NCBI RefSeq assembly: GCF_033958435.1
Contig: NC_134137.1
Coordinates: forward strand, 222,435,501-222,499,500
Origin: Carettochelys insculpta
Taxonomy: Eukaryota; Chordata; Testudines; Carettochelyidae
Direction: 5' to 3'
DNA: 64,000 nt
This document shows positions 45,671-56,085 of this stretch, in pieces. Numbering within the stretch: position 1 is the stretch's first letter; each line of letters starts with the position of its first letter. Position numbers and translations under genes: made by a program. The notes under the pieces are model-generated. The model did no database searches and was not told the origin of the DNA. It worked only from the letters and a program-made list of their open reading frames with translations.

Positions 45671-46256
45671 CAACTATGCATAAGGGGATGTTAAATTCTA
45701 GCAACTGGATCATTACAAGTCACAAGCAAATTTTTCTTTATTAACCTTAATAAGTCATTCACTCAGACACTATACTCGTCAGACAAATAAAAAGTATCAC
45801 ATGTCATTCTCCTACGCATTAACTAATTTCTTATGCAAACATCACAATGTATAGCAATTATTGCCGCTCAGAAAAACAAAGTTGTTTTCAATTTATTTTA
45901 TTGCTTTCGCACTTGGCCATTTCCCAGAGCACTTCATTGTCTTTCCCTACAGCAGCTTTAGGTGCAATTGAAAAGAAATACACGAGCAAAGAGCTGTGTC
46001 TATGGCACATTCTGACATCTTTTTCGTATAGTGATTCCTGTAGGTGGAGTGTGGCATAGATGGGATCCTCATATACCAGTGCCTACAAAGCTCATCTGGA
46101 GGAGCAGTGAACTCCCCTATATCCAACCCTCCTGCACCATTCTCTACAGTGCCTCCTGCTGGGATTGAAGGAGCTGGGACTGGAGAACATGTGTGCTTCA
46201 TAATAAGCAGCACCCTGGGCACTTCTTTATAGTGATGCCCAATGGCAAAGAGAGAT

Positions 46257-46700
46257 GTGTCAAAGAACAATAGAGATTAAAGTTGGAAAGACCCAATGTA
46301 TTCAATCATCTCCTCCTCCCACCAGCAAACACAGGCATTCCTTACAATATTTTCTCATGTTTTGTTAAATCTTATTTTAAATGTGCCAAGTAAAACTGCT
46401 TCCACCTCATCCTTTGGAAGATAATTCCACAGCCTAATAAATTACAAAGTGAGAAAGTTTTCCAGATAATCAGCCTAATTTTATTTTTTATTAATTTCAT
46501 TTTATTAAACAGACATGTTTAATAATCCTGTAACATTTGTTATCAAGTCTCCTGCTGGTAGACTCTGGGACTAAACTAGCTTTGAAGTCCCTTAAAATAC
46601 AGCAACAGCACCAGACCCTGAAGTATTTCCCACTATAAAGTCTTCTCACAGTCACTGTAAAAGACTGGAACTAGAGCAGTTGTGAAGTTACCTACTGACA
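46257..46700 (-). repeat. Very old CR1-type LINE fragment
   Basis: AGTTGGAAAGACCCAATG, TGCTTCCACCTCATCCTTTG, GATAATTCCACAGCC and AGTGAGAAAGTTTTCC follow the same order as the CR1 3' end at 50262-50480 (CTGGAAGGGACC, GAGTCCACAACC, TTAGGAACATTTTCC) but with many changes. Confidence 0.65.
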
Positions 46701-47339
46701 ATGCTCCTGTACTACTCTACAGTGTGGGATAAGTATAAACATATAATCAAGCCAGTAATTCTATAATATTTTTGCGATAACATTGCCTCCCTTCCACTTC
46801 CACCTGCCATTCTCCACCAAAATCTGGTCTGATTGCATTTAAAATTTACTCATTAAAGTCTGTCAGCAATGGCCACATATACTGCATGATGTGTGGTGAT
46901 TAAACAGCATGGCTCCCTTTAAGGTTAATGGGGAATGGGAGACCAACTACTCATGCATCACACTGAACAGTCACCTCTAATTGTACCCGAGTCAACAGGA
47001 AGAACAAGCATCACATTGTCTTTCTCCAAAACGTTAAATACCATTCCTGTCCCTTTACCTTCATCTAGAGACAACTCTGTACATCATTACTGAAGCCATC
47101 AGCATGCAAAAGGCTGAAGAGAAATAACTTGTAAATAGCTGGGTTGAAAATAACACAAGCCCTAGTAAGTGCAGTGGGAGTGATTACCCCACCGCCCCCT
47201 GCTCTTCCTAAAACCCATTTTACCATCTTTGAGATGCAGTATTTCTCACATACACACACCAAAAATATTTGCAAAAATTCCTCCTCTTACCCTGAAGTTA
47301 ATAACATTTTGCCGCTCTCCTTAAATAAAATTCAACCCA

Positions 47340-47620
47340 TGCTGGATCAATAAGAATGATGCCTATTTCCCTAATGGCAGCCGATTGCCATTTGCTATTC
47401 AAATCAGACTAGATAAATTACAGTACATGCCAAGGAACAGGCCAGTGAATTAAGACAGGCCTCCTGAGGACCAGCGATATTATTAATCTTTTAAGACACT
47501 ATCATATTTCTTCTTGACAGTGTGCGTAGACTCACAGACACGCTGCATCCAGATTGAAATATCAGCTGCTGGAAAAAATCAATAGCATTAGAAACACAAT
47601 CATTTTCAGTCTGCGGGGCC
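47340..47620. promoter_or_regulatory. Candidate conserved non-coding block
   Basis: Repeat-free, without coding pattern, with compact words such as AATGGCAGCCGATTGCCATT (a short inverted pair), GATATTATTAATC and CAGCTGCTGG. Suggestive of an enhancer-like element only by appearance. Confidence 0.28.
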
Positions 47621-48079
47621 CTAGACAGCATCACTTGTGTCCATCCTTCCTTCTGCATTCTCCCCATACGTTTAAAAGAAAACCCCCAAAAAACACTTGC
47701 TGAGGGAAAGCCACCAGTGTTGCCATTTTTTGCCATGGAGGCCATACTTTGATTTTCAATAAGTAGTTCTTTGAGGCAGGATGAGATATGCCTTGTTCAT
47801 CCATGAAGCCCTGCAAATCTGTGGAATCCACGGACCATGCTCGTAAACATGGCTGTATTCATCTGCTCATCTAGTACACTGGAGACCCAGCAATGGTGGG
47901 TGTATCTCTCTGCAGGGATTACAAAATCAGACACTGCTAGTGCATCTGCTATCCACAGGAAAAACGAAAACAGGGACCTTGGACATGAATTCACAAAGGA
48001 AGACTATACAAGACAAGAAAGCCAAAAGGTTAAGGGATTTCTCCACACCAGCAACAGAAAGTCAATTCAAAGGGAAGGA

Positions 48080-48271
48080 GGAAGGAATTGGTCAGTGGTT
48101 TGACCATTGGCCTTATAAACCCAGGGTTGTGAGATCAATCCTTGAAGTGGCAATTTAGGGGTCTGGGGCAAACAGATTAAAAAAACCTGAGTGATGGTGC
48201 TTTGTCCTGCCAGGAGGGCAGGGAACTGGACTTGACTACCTCTCAAGGTCCCACCCAGCTCTATGAGATAT
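48080..48271 (+). mobile_element. tRNA-derived SINE of the turtle (Cry / tortoise Pol III) type
   Basis: The head has an A-box-like GGTCAGTGGTTTGACCATTGG and a B-box-like GGTTGTGAGATCAATCC, the split promoter of a tRNA-derived SINE, degraded here. The middle GGGTCTGGGGCAAA and TGGTGCTTTGTCCTGCC are typical of this family as I know it. The tail GGCAGGGAACTGGACTTG and CCTCTCAAGGTCCC matches the 3' end of the CR1 at 50259 read on its own strand. It is diverged and probably silent. The family is the main basis for calling the host a turtle. Confidence 0.82.
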
Positions 48272-50258
48272 GCATGCATGATTTTGGTCTCTTCAGACTT
48301 GGGGATGACTTCGATAGATGCCGTGACAGCCAGGTAAACTGTCTTCCCTAGTTTCTCCAATGCTCCATGTGGGAAAGGCATCCTTCATCTGATAATCCAG
48401 GAGCAAGCCTTTCAAGATCAGAACAGTAATAGGCCGTGGAGGACTGTATGGCCCAAAGGACTTTCAATGAGCTACAAGAGTAAAATGCTACTATATCAGA
48501 AGTCTCTGTTCACTTCATTTGATATCCATTACAATTAGAGGCAAATGACTACACAGTGGGCATAGTGGTGGAGACTTGGGCCCAGGAAGTGCTAATGGTA
48601 GCTTGCTAGCTTGACGTCAGCAGTGACCAAAAGCATCTGATGGGTTGTCCAGCATCTTGCGTGACATGAGTTGATGGCCCAACTCCTGTTACATCAGAAT
48701 TAGTAAAAGTCCCCTGCCCCCAAACACACTCATCGTTTGCAGTACACTAGAAAGACCAAAAAGAAATCAAATCTCTTCTTTCACTAGAGAGAGTCCCTGA
48801 TGATCTCATCTAAGAGCTTATTAACTTGTGCATAAGAGGAAGCTTGCACTTATTTTTACTCACATGCTCCCTATCTGGTGGCTAAATGGAGGCTGTAAGG
48901 CACCCAGGTTCTTAGTCCTGGACCTTTTCTGCATTGCACACAATCACAGCAGAATGAGGTGCAGAACAAGGGGCCTGAACACTGATGCAGGGCTGATGGG
49001 GAGGGATAATATTAATCACAACTGGCTGCAGGAAGACAGCTCCATTTTGCGACATCTTTCAAAGATTCTCAAGCATTTTTGTTCCACACTGGACGGAAAA
49101 CAGCATCTTCCAAAAGCTTTCATGGAAAAGAATTGTGCCAAAATGGCTGGGTTTGGATCAAAGCACTCTCTCTCTCTCCCCCCCAACCCTCAGAAGTGAC
49201 CAGAGAGCCTGAGACCTCAAAACCCACTCATTAAAAACTCTGTCAAAACTGATATCTCTCTGCAAACCATTTTAGCTTTCAGGAAACAGCCCATTTAATC
49301 AAAAATATTCTGCCTTGCTCGTAATATTAACATAATGAAATCAATGATACAGTACTCGATTTAAAAATGTTCTGTCCTAGCTATTCACACATCCTGGGGC
49401 AAGACTTGAAACTCTCTGAAGTCCAACCTTGGAGCTTGATTCTCCGCCAGTGTTACCAGCTCCTTTGGCATCATTGGAGTAGTTCTTGATTTGTGCTAGT
49501 GTCACTGAGGGTAGCATCACACCCTTTATTTCTATCCCCAAATTTCATTAATTCCATTTTGTGGCATGAGAAGGGTTGATAGAAACCCTTGGGTTAATTA
49601 TTTCATTTCCTTTTTTTTAGAATGGCCTCCCCTTAAATTAACCACAAATCTTATTAATACAGAAACCCCTCCCCCACCAATATCCCAAATATCTAGCACC
49701 ACATTTTTAAACAGCGGTTTCACTAGTTGCACATTAACCTGGGAAATAAAAACCAAAGACAAGGTGGGGCAGAAGCACTTACTGTTGCTGACACTGACTA
49801 AGGGCCTGATCTTGCAGCCTTGACTCACATAAGTTCAATTAAAGTCATCCTGGTTCACAATAGAACAGCTACAAGATCAGGCTTCTAAACTACACAGTAA
49901 ATTTTAGAGGTGGCAACACAGGGCAAAAAGTAAATATGGAAAAAGAGCAAGTCTAGGTTACACTGTTACATAGGAAGAATGGGATTGGATGTCTCCCCAA
50001 ATCACTCTCATACCTGCCCATACGGTCCCCTGTGTTTGCCATTTCTTCTAACTAAAGGGGACCTTTGCATTTCCTTGATCCCCTGGAGTGGGAACCACTA
50101 GTTCTCAGAGTACCACAGATTCCATTGTACCACACACAATAGTGCTTCTATGGAAGTCCCAGAGAAGTCATCCCAAAGCATGGTGCAGGTCACCTAAGAT
50201 GCTGCAGCTACCAGATCCACACCCTATAAAAGCAATGACAACTTTTGAGGAAGGAAGT
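48272..50258. other. Unique sequence, weak old repeats
   Basis: No gene was recognised. There is a (TC)-rich run at about 49166-49182, and an old GGGCCTGATCTTGCAG / AAGATCAGGC inverted pair at about 49802-49883 that looks like a decayed palindromic repeat. Confidence 0.4.
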
Positions 50259-50539
50259 AGAATCATAGAATGCTAGGACTGGAAGGGACCTTGAGAGGTC
50301 ATCGAGTCCAGGCCCCTGCCCTCATGGCAGGACCAAGTACTGTCTAGACCACCCCTGATAGACATTTATCTAACCTGTTCTTAAATATCTCCAGAGATGG
50401 AGAGTCCACAACCTCCCTAGGCAATTTACTTCAGTGTTTGACCGCCCTGACAGTTAGGAACATTTTCCTAATGTTCAGCCTAAGCCTCCCTTGCTGCACT
50501 TTAAGCCCATTGCTTCTTGTTCTATCCTGAGGCCAAGAA
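50259..50539 (-). repeat. CR1 LINE, 3' part, left of the DIRS insertion
   Basis: It begins with the CR1 3' tail (AATCATAGAATG, the complement of the ATTCTATG repeat), then GGACTGGAAGGGACC, AGGTCATCGAGTCC and the end of ORF2 in reverse, stopping at GGCCAAGAA. The continuation is found at about 54990, on the far side of the DIRS element. Confidence 0.9.
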
Positions 50540-50570
50540 AGAGAAGTTACTCACCTGTAGTAACGATGGT

Positions 50571-50790
50571 TCTTTGAGATGTGTCCCCATGGGTGCTCCA
50601 CAATAGGTGTCGGGCTCGCCCGGCGCCGCAGATCGGAATTCTTCTAGCAGTTTCTATTGGATCGCGCGTGCGCCGACGCGCGCCGCTCCCTTGCACGCCT
50701 CCAGCCACGTGCGCAATCCGGTCCCCACCAGTTCCTTGACCAACCGCCTCGGATGCTCCTGAAAAACACCAGACAGAGATTCCGAAGCGG
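50571..50790. repeat. DIRS terminal inverted repeat, left in window
   Basis: It matches the reverse complement of 54785-54987 over about 200 bases with scattered differences, many of them at CpG. The element is on the minus strand, so this is its 3' end. Confidence 0.88.
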
Positions 50791-50807
50791 GGAGGATGGG
50801 CGGATGG

Positions 50808-50915
50808 TGGAGCACCCACGGGGACACATCTTGAAGAACCATCGTTACTACAGGTGAGTAACTTCTCTTTCTTCTTCCAGTGGTCCCCATGTGTGCTCCA
50901 CAATAGGTGACTACC
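50808..50915. repeat. DIRS internal complementary region
   Basis: The first half (50808-50870) is the reverse complement of 50538-50597, including AACCATCGTTACTACAGG. The second half (50871-50915, CTTCTTCCAGTGGTCCCC and CTCCACAATAGGTG) is the reverse complement of the right terminus at about 54949-54991. In DIRS this joint copy of both termini templates circle formation during replication. Confidence 0.88.
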
Positions 50916-50950
50916 CAGCAGTAACCCAAATAAGGAGGTGGGTAATCGAT

Positions 50951-52234
50951 TCATGTGCAGCTTGCCCCCGAGAGGACTGCTGTCGACAGACGGGTATCCT
51001 CCTCGAATACACGATGTAGGGCATAATGCTTGGCGAAGGTGTCGCAGGATGACCAGGTCATCGCTCTACAGATGTCTTTTAACGCGATGCCCTTGAAGAA
51101 GGCTGTTGATGCCGCCACCGCCCTGGTGGAGTGAGCCCTAGGCAGGGCCAGCAAAGGGGTCTTTCGAAGCTCATAGCACATTTTTATACAGGACACGATG
51201 TGCTTTGAAACTCTCTGTGAAGAGAAGCCTTCCCCTTTTGACCTGGGAGCGAGAGACACTAGAAGCCTGTCCATTTTCCGGAAGGACTTAGTTCTTTCTA
51301 TGTAGAAGGCCAACGCCCTTCTCACGTCTAGGAGATGTAGGCGTGCCTCCTTGCTGGAGCTGTGAGGCTTCGGGTAAAACGATGGTAAAACTATTGGTTC
51401 GTTAAGATGGAACTCCGAAGAAACTTTTGGAATGAAGGCTGGGTATAACCGTAGGGTTACCGCCTCCTTTGAGAATACTGTGCAGGGCGGCGTTGCCATC
51501 ACTGCTGCGAGCACGCTCACCCTGCGGGCTGATGTAATTGCAAGGAGGAAGGTTGTTTTCATCGTAAGGAGTCGGAGGGGTACCGTGGCTAATGGTTCGA
51601 AGGGTGGTCCCGATAGCGTGCTGAGCACCAAGTCCAAACTCCACGACGGCGGAAGCGGTTTTCGAGGGGGGTAAAGGTTTACCAGCCCGTTCAAGAACCT
51701 TGTGATGATAGGGTTGGCTAATACAGTGGGCCCTTCCTCTGTATGCCGAAAAGCTGATATAGCAGCGAGGTGGACCTTTAGCGAGGATAGAGAAAGCCCG
51801 TCTCGTTTGTGGTCCAATAGGTATTCTACTATTACGGTTATAGGAACGTCAAGGGGAGCTAACTGCTTGGCGGAACACCAGGCTGTAAATCGAGTCCCTT
51901 TCTGTTTATAAGTCCTCCTGGTGGAGGTCTTTCGGCTACACTCCAGGACTTCTTGTACTCCCTCCATACACGTGCTCTCTAAGGCACTGAGCCATGGATT
52001 AACCATGCTTGTAGGCACAGACCCTGAGGGTGCGGGTGCACTATGGACCCCTGAGCCTGCGTGAGTAAGTCCGGAGCCACCGGTAGGGGAAGTGGTGGAC
52101 GACCCGACATGCGCAGAAGCAAGGGAAACCATTGTTGCCGGTCCCAAGTTGGGACTATGAGTATCATGTGAGCTCTCTCCCTTCTGGCTTTCTGCAGAAC
52201 CTTGTGGATAAGCGTTGGGGGGGGGGGAATGCAT
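50951..52234 (-). CDS. DIRS tyrosine recombinase, open frame of 427 residues
   Basis: The enzyme inserts the circular DNA copy by strand exchange. From about residue 76 it shows an N-terminal SAM-like helical domain (NPWLSALESTCMEGVQEVL, STRRTYKQKGTRFTAWC) and then the catalytic domain. The active-site residues are visible: Arg at about 237-238 (AITSARRVSVLAA), His-x-x-Arg at 368-371 (AHSTRAVAAS), and the nucleophile Tyr at about 404 (FAKHYALHRVF) after MTWSSCDT. The frame is unbroken. The first 70 or so residues are Pro/Ser-rich and overlap, in another frame, the end of pol, a normal arrangement in DIRS. The true start could lie further in. Enzymatic activity is not shown. Confidence 0.92.
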   Translation of the reverse strand: MHSPPPNAYPQGSAESQKGESSHDTHSPNLGPATMVSLASAHVGSSTTSPTGGSGLTHAGSGVHSAPAPSGSVPTSMVNPWLSALESTCMEGVQEVLECSRKTSTRRTYKQKGTRFTAWCSAKQLAPLDVPITVIVEYLLDHKRDGLSLSSLKVHLAAISAFRHTEEGPTVLANPIITRFLNGLVNLYPPRKPLPPSWSLDLVLSTLSGPPFEPLATVPLRLLTMKTTFLLAITSARRVSVLAAVMATPPCTVFSKEAVTLRLYPAFIPKVSSEFHLNEPIVLPSFYPKPHSSSKEARLHLLDVRRALAFYIERTKSFRKMDRLLVSLAPRSKGEGFSSQRVSKHIVSCIKMCYELRKTPLLALPRAHSTRAVAASTAFFKGIALKDICRAMTWSSCDTFAKHYALHRVFEEDTRLSTAVLSGASCT

Positions 52235-52430
52235 AGAGTAGAGGGCCCTTCCATGAAATCATGTATGCGTCCCCCAGGGACCCCCCCGCCCTATTCCTGC
52301 TCTGGAGCAGTACTGGAGGCATTTGTCTGTGGTGATCTTTTGCCATTGGGAGTGGAACGGTCTGAGGCGATGATGGAACATGAGATGAGAGTGGCATTGA
52401 GCGATGGTGTTGATAGTTCAGCCCCCGACA
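51979..52430 (-). pseudogene. Remnant of DIRS pol: RNase H C-terminal tail
   Basis: Blocks AGGSLGDAYMISWKGPLLYAFPP (in part, about 52340-52270) and then, after a frame change at the G-run 52217-52226, RRERAHMILIVPTWDRQQWFPLL and LPLPVAPDLLTQAQG are the final part of DIRS pol. Everything upstream in pol is gone and gag joins directly. The tail overlaps the recombinase frame. The DIRS fragment at 2230-3010 has the same blocks preceded by more RNase H. Confidence 0.82.
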
Positions 52431-52436
52431 TACCTG

Positions 52437-54545
52437 TCAAACTTGTTGTCTCTGGGCCTGCCCCAAGGGTGTACGGCTTTGTTGAGAACGTCGCCTGGGA
52501 GTCCTGTATTGCTGCTGCTGTTGATGGCGCCCTTGGTTGTAGCCTCGCTGATGTCGAGCACACTGCAGTTGGTAAGCGTAGCGTCTTTTCTGAGGATAAA
52601 ATTTCTTCTTCTTGTATGGGGGAGTATAAATACCCAAGGTTCTAAGTGTGGCCCTCGAGTCTTTGCTGGAGTGGAGGACCGAGTCGGTTGAGTCCGCGAA
52701 CAGCTTTTGTTTATCAAAGGGAAGATCCACAATCTTCGCCTGCAGGTCCCTGGGGATACCAGACGTCTGGAGCCAGGATTCCCTACGCACTACCACTGCT
52801 GCAGCTGTTGAACATGCTGCTGCATCCGCCACGTCCAGGGCAATCTGGACTCCCGTCCGCGACGCTGCATAGCCCTCTTGAACAATCACCTTTAACACCG
52901 GCTTCTTGTCTTCCAGGAGTGAATCCATGAGGGGAGTAAGTCTGGAGTAATTGTCAAAGTTGTGGTTTGATAGATGTGCCGCGTAATTTGCCACTCTCAA
53001 TAATAGGGTAGAGGAGGAGTATACCTTCCTGTCAACAGCTCTAGCTTCTTAGCATCTTTATCCGACCCCCCCGATTTGTACTGAGACACCTTCAACCTCT
53101 GCTGGGACGATTCGACCACCAAAAAATTGGTTTGCGGGTGACTAAAGAGGAACTCCATGCCCTTGGCTGGGACGAAGTACTTCTTATCCGCTCTCTTGTT
53201 CATAGGCGGAATAGAGGCCGGGGTCTGCCATATGTTAGTGGCTGACTCCATAATGGCTTTGTCCAGCGGGATAGCGATTTTAGATGAAGCCGGGGGTCTC
53301 AAATTTTTCAGGAGTTTATGATACTTCTCCTGCACCTCTGCTATTTGAATGTCCTTCGTGAAAGCTACTCTTTTGAACAGCTCCTGGAATTGTTTAAGGT
53401 CATCCGGGGGGAGACATCCCCGGGGGCCATGGCCTCATCTGGGGAGGATGAGGAGGAACCACTGGGGTAAACTTCCCTCAAATCCTCTGGCTCTCGAGGT
53501 CGATGATATACTTGCTCCCTGGAGGACTGTGAAGGAAAGTCTCGGGATTCTGGACCTAACTCCCCCTGAGACAATTGTGTTCCCGTCCCAGAGCGAGAGT
53601 GTACACGGGGGTATGGATGAGAAGCAGGGGAGGACCTGCCCCTGGATCTAGACCTGCGGTGTCTGTGTTCAGCATGATGAGGACGACCATAGCAGCATGG
53701 GCAAGGGCCCGGTGCCCAGATATGGTGAAGGTGGCTCAAGCCACAGCGAAATTGGTCGGAGGAATGGAGAGGGAGGTCCTAGATAACCCGGTGGAGTTAC
53801 AGCCCGTCGGTGTGGCGTGTGTATCTTGGGGTGGGGGGCTAGGTGATAAGGGCAGCGCGGCCTTGCCTGGAGATGGACTGAGGTGCCGAGTTTTTGCTTT
53901 TGCCTTGCCCCTCCCCTGCGGGGTGGGCACTGCTCCTTCCCATGCCGGGGATCTTGGCCCCGTTGTCGGCACCGCGCTCGGCACAGTCAGCTGCGGTGCC
54001 GCACGGGTGGCTTCCTCCGGCACCGGTAGGCTCTGTGCCGGGTGCCCCTGTGCCGTCGGCGCCGCCGATTCCGGCGCTTGCCTCGCTGGCGCTCGCGGTG
54101 CCTTGCATGTCGTCTGTTCTGTAATCAGAGGCTCGGCCTCTGCCACGTGCGCTGCTGCGCTGCCGCTTTCATGAGCTCGCAGCTGGGGGCTTTGCGTTCC
54201 GCTCGTCCTGCCCGCAGGGCTCGCCGGCAAGGATCGAGCCGGGGAGAGTTTCGTCCTCTTCTGCACTGAGGGAGTCAAGGAGGCTGCCTTCCTTTTACGC
54301 AACCCAGAGGGCCCGTCTGCATGAGGCTTCTCTGGCAGTTCCGGCTGGAGAGCCTTATCAAACAAGATCATTTTGAGCCTCATCTCTCTGTCTTTCCTGG
54401 CCCTGGCTGTAAGCTTAGCGCAGTGGGAACACTTCTGGGTAACGTGTGACTCTCCCAGGCAGCGAATGCATCCACTATGCCCATTGGAGGCCAGCATAGC
54501 TTCGCAGCATGACTCACACTTCTTAAACCCCGAGGAGGCCATCAC
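52437..54545 (-). pseudogene. DIRS gag, broken by frame changes
   Basis: The start at 54545 (MMASSGFKKCESCC) opens a Cys-rich head with CESC, CIRCLGESHVTQKCSHC, a likely metal-binding knot common in DIRS gag. A basic, Pro/Ser-rich middle follows. The frame stops near 53736 and continues in another frame (53739-53365, RSRSRGRSSP), then 53335-52997 (KYHKLLKNLRPPASSKIAIPLD-like capsid part). It finishes in 53000-52437 with MRVANYAAHLSNHNFDNYS, GVQIALDVADAAACSTAAAV and DSRATLRTLGIYTPP, ending in a Gln/Arg-rich tail. At least three frame breaks mean it is not a working gene. Confidence 0.82.
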
Positions 54546-54784
54546 GGTGAGTCTTTACTGTTAATAGGGTACTTAGCCACTAATCAGTGCTTTCTAACCC
54601 AAAATAACAATCACCAGCCTGCAGGGCAGCGGACAGCTTAACTAGCCTTCTTGTCTGCCCCTCTCTCCTTCGTTCCTCTTCCTTTTGCTAGCTAATATTC
54701 TCTCTCTTTCTCTTTTTTTTTTTTTGATAGTGACAAAACAAACAAACCACACGTAAAAACAACTATCTTATCTATCTCTGGCTT

Positions 54785-54987
54785 TAGCCTGAGCGGATTC
54801 TGTCTGCAGCCAATGGTGGTTGAGAAGGAACTGGTGGGGACCGGATCGCGCACATGGCCAGGGGCGTGCAAGGGAGCAGCACGTGTCGGCGCATGCGCGA
54901 TCCAATAGAAACTGCTAGAAGAATTCCGATCTGTGGCGCCAGGCGAGCCCGACACCTACTGTGGAGCACCACAGGGACCACTTGAAG
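54785..54987. repeat. DIRS terminal inverted repeat, right in window
   Basis: Partner of 50571-50790, and the 5' end of the element. It stops at GGACCACTTGAAGAAG, next to the CR1 continuation. Confidence 0.88.
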
Positions 54988-56085
54988 AAGAAGAACAAGT
55001 TTTCTCCCTCCTCCTTGTGACACCCTTTTAGATGCTTGAAAACCACTATCATGTTCCCCCTTAATCGTCTTTTTTCCCAACCAAAACAAGTCCAATTCTT
55101 TCAGCCTTTCTTCATAGGTCATATTCTCTAGACCTTTGACCATTCTTGTTGCTCTTTTCTGAGCCCTTCCCAATTTCTCCACATCTTTCTTGAAATGTGG
55201 CGCCCAGAACTGGACACAATACTCCAACTGAGGCCTAACCAGTGCACAGTAGAGCGGAAGAATGACTTCTCATATCTTGTTCACAACACACCTGTTAATG
55301 TATCCCAGAATCATGTTTGCTTTTTTTGGCAACAGCGTCACACTGTTGACTCATATTTAACTTGTAGTCCACTATAACCCCTAGATCCCTTTCTGCCATA
55401 CTCCTTCCTAGACAGTCGCTTCCCATTCTGTATGTGTGAAACAGACTGTTCCTTCTTAAGTAGAGCACTTTGTGTGTCTTTATAAAACTTCATCCTGTTT
55501 ACTTCAGACCATTTCTCCTATACATCCTGTTTACTTCAGACCATTTCTCCTATTTATCCAGATCATTTTGAATTCTGACCTTATCATGCAAAGCAGTTGC
55601 AACCCCTCCTAACTTGGTATCATCTGCAAACTTAATAAGCATACTTTCTATGACAATATCTAAATCATTGATGAAGATATTGAACAGGACCGGTCCTAAC
55701 ACAGACCCCTGCGGAACCCCACTTGTTATACTCTTCCAGCAAGATTGAGAACCGTTAATAACTACACTCTGAGTACGGTTATCCCGCCAGTTTTGCACTC
55801 ACCTTATAGTAGCCCTATCTAAGTTGTGTTTGCCTAGTTTATTGATAAGAATATGATGCGAGACCAAATGCCTAACTGAAATCTGGGTATACCACATCCA
55901 CTGCTTCTCCCTTATCCACAAGGCTCATTATCCTATCAAAGAAAACTATGAGATTGGTTTGACGTGATTTGTTCTTTGTCCATGCTGGCTGTTCCCTATC
56001 AGCTTACCACCTTCCAAGTGTTTGCAGCTGATTTCCTTAATTACTTGTTCCATTACCTTTCCTGGCACAGAAGTTAAGCCACATG
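54988..56085 (-). pseudogene. CR1 LINE, 5' part, with broken reverse transcriptase
   Basis: Continues the CR1 at 50259-50539. On the minus strand it carries RT pieces: [19 protein letters not shown] and [21 protein letters not shown] (55227 downward) and, at 55798-55550, GVPQGSVLGPVLFNIFINDL and [12 protein letters not shown] with the catalytic FADD. Upstream parts run to about 56085 (GLTSVPGKVMEQVIKE). Frame shifts and a duplicated segment around 55497-55555 (GTTTACTTCAGACCATTTC twice) show decay. It is older than the CR1 at 11143. Confidence 0.88.
55494..55556. repeat. Short tandem duplication inside CR1
   Basis: CATCCTGTTTACTTCAGACC and the following ATTTCTCCTAT occur twice in a row, a local duplication of about 31 bases. 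Confidence 0.85.

Larger units (their letters stand above)
50540..54987 (-). mobile_element. DIRS-type tyrosine-recombinase retrotransposon, RT deleted
   Basis: The ends are inverted repeats: 50571-50790 matches the reverse complement of about 54785-54987 (GTGTCGGGCTCGCC, CGGAATTCTTCTAGCAG, TTTCTATTGGATCGCGC). An internal segment (50808-50915) is complementary to the left terminus and matches the reverse complement of the right terminus, the internal complementary region that defines DIRS. On the minus strand are gag (54545-52437), a remnant of the RNase H tail (about 52430-51979) and a tyrosine recombinase (52234-50951). The reverse transcriptase and most of RNase H are missing. There is no target duplication, as expected for recombinase-mediated insertion. 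It sits inside a CR1. Confidence 0.93.

Noticed and set aside
53575..54174. Open frame of 199 residues on the plus strand
   Set aside because: Antisense shadow of the DIRS gag.
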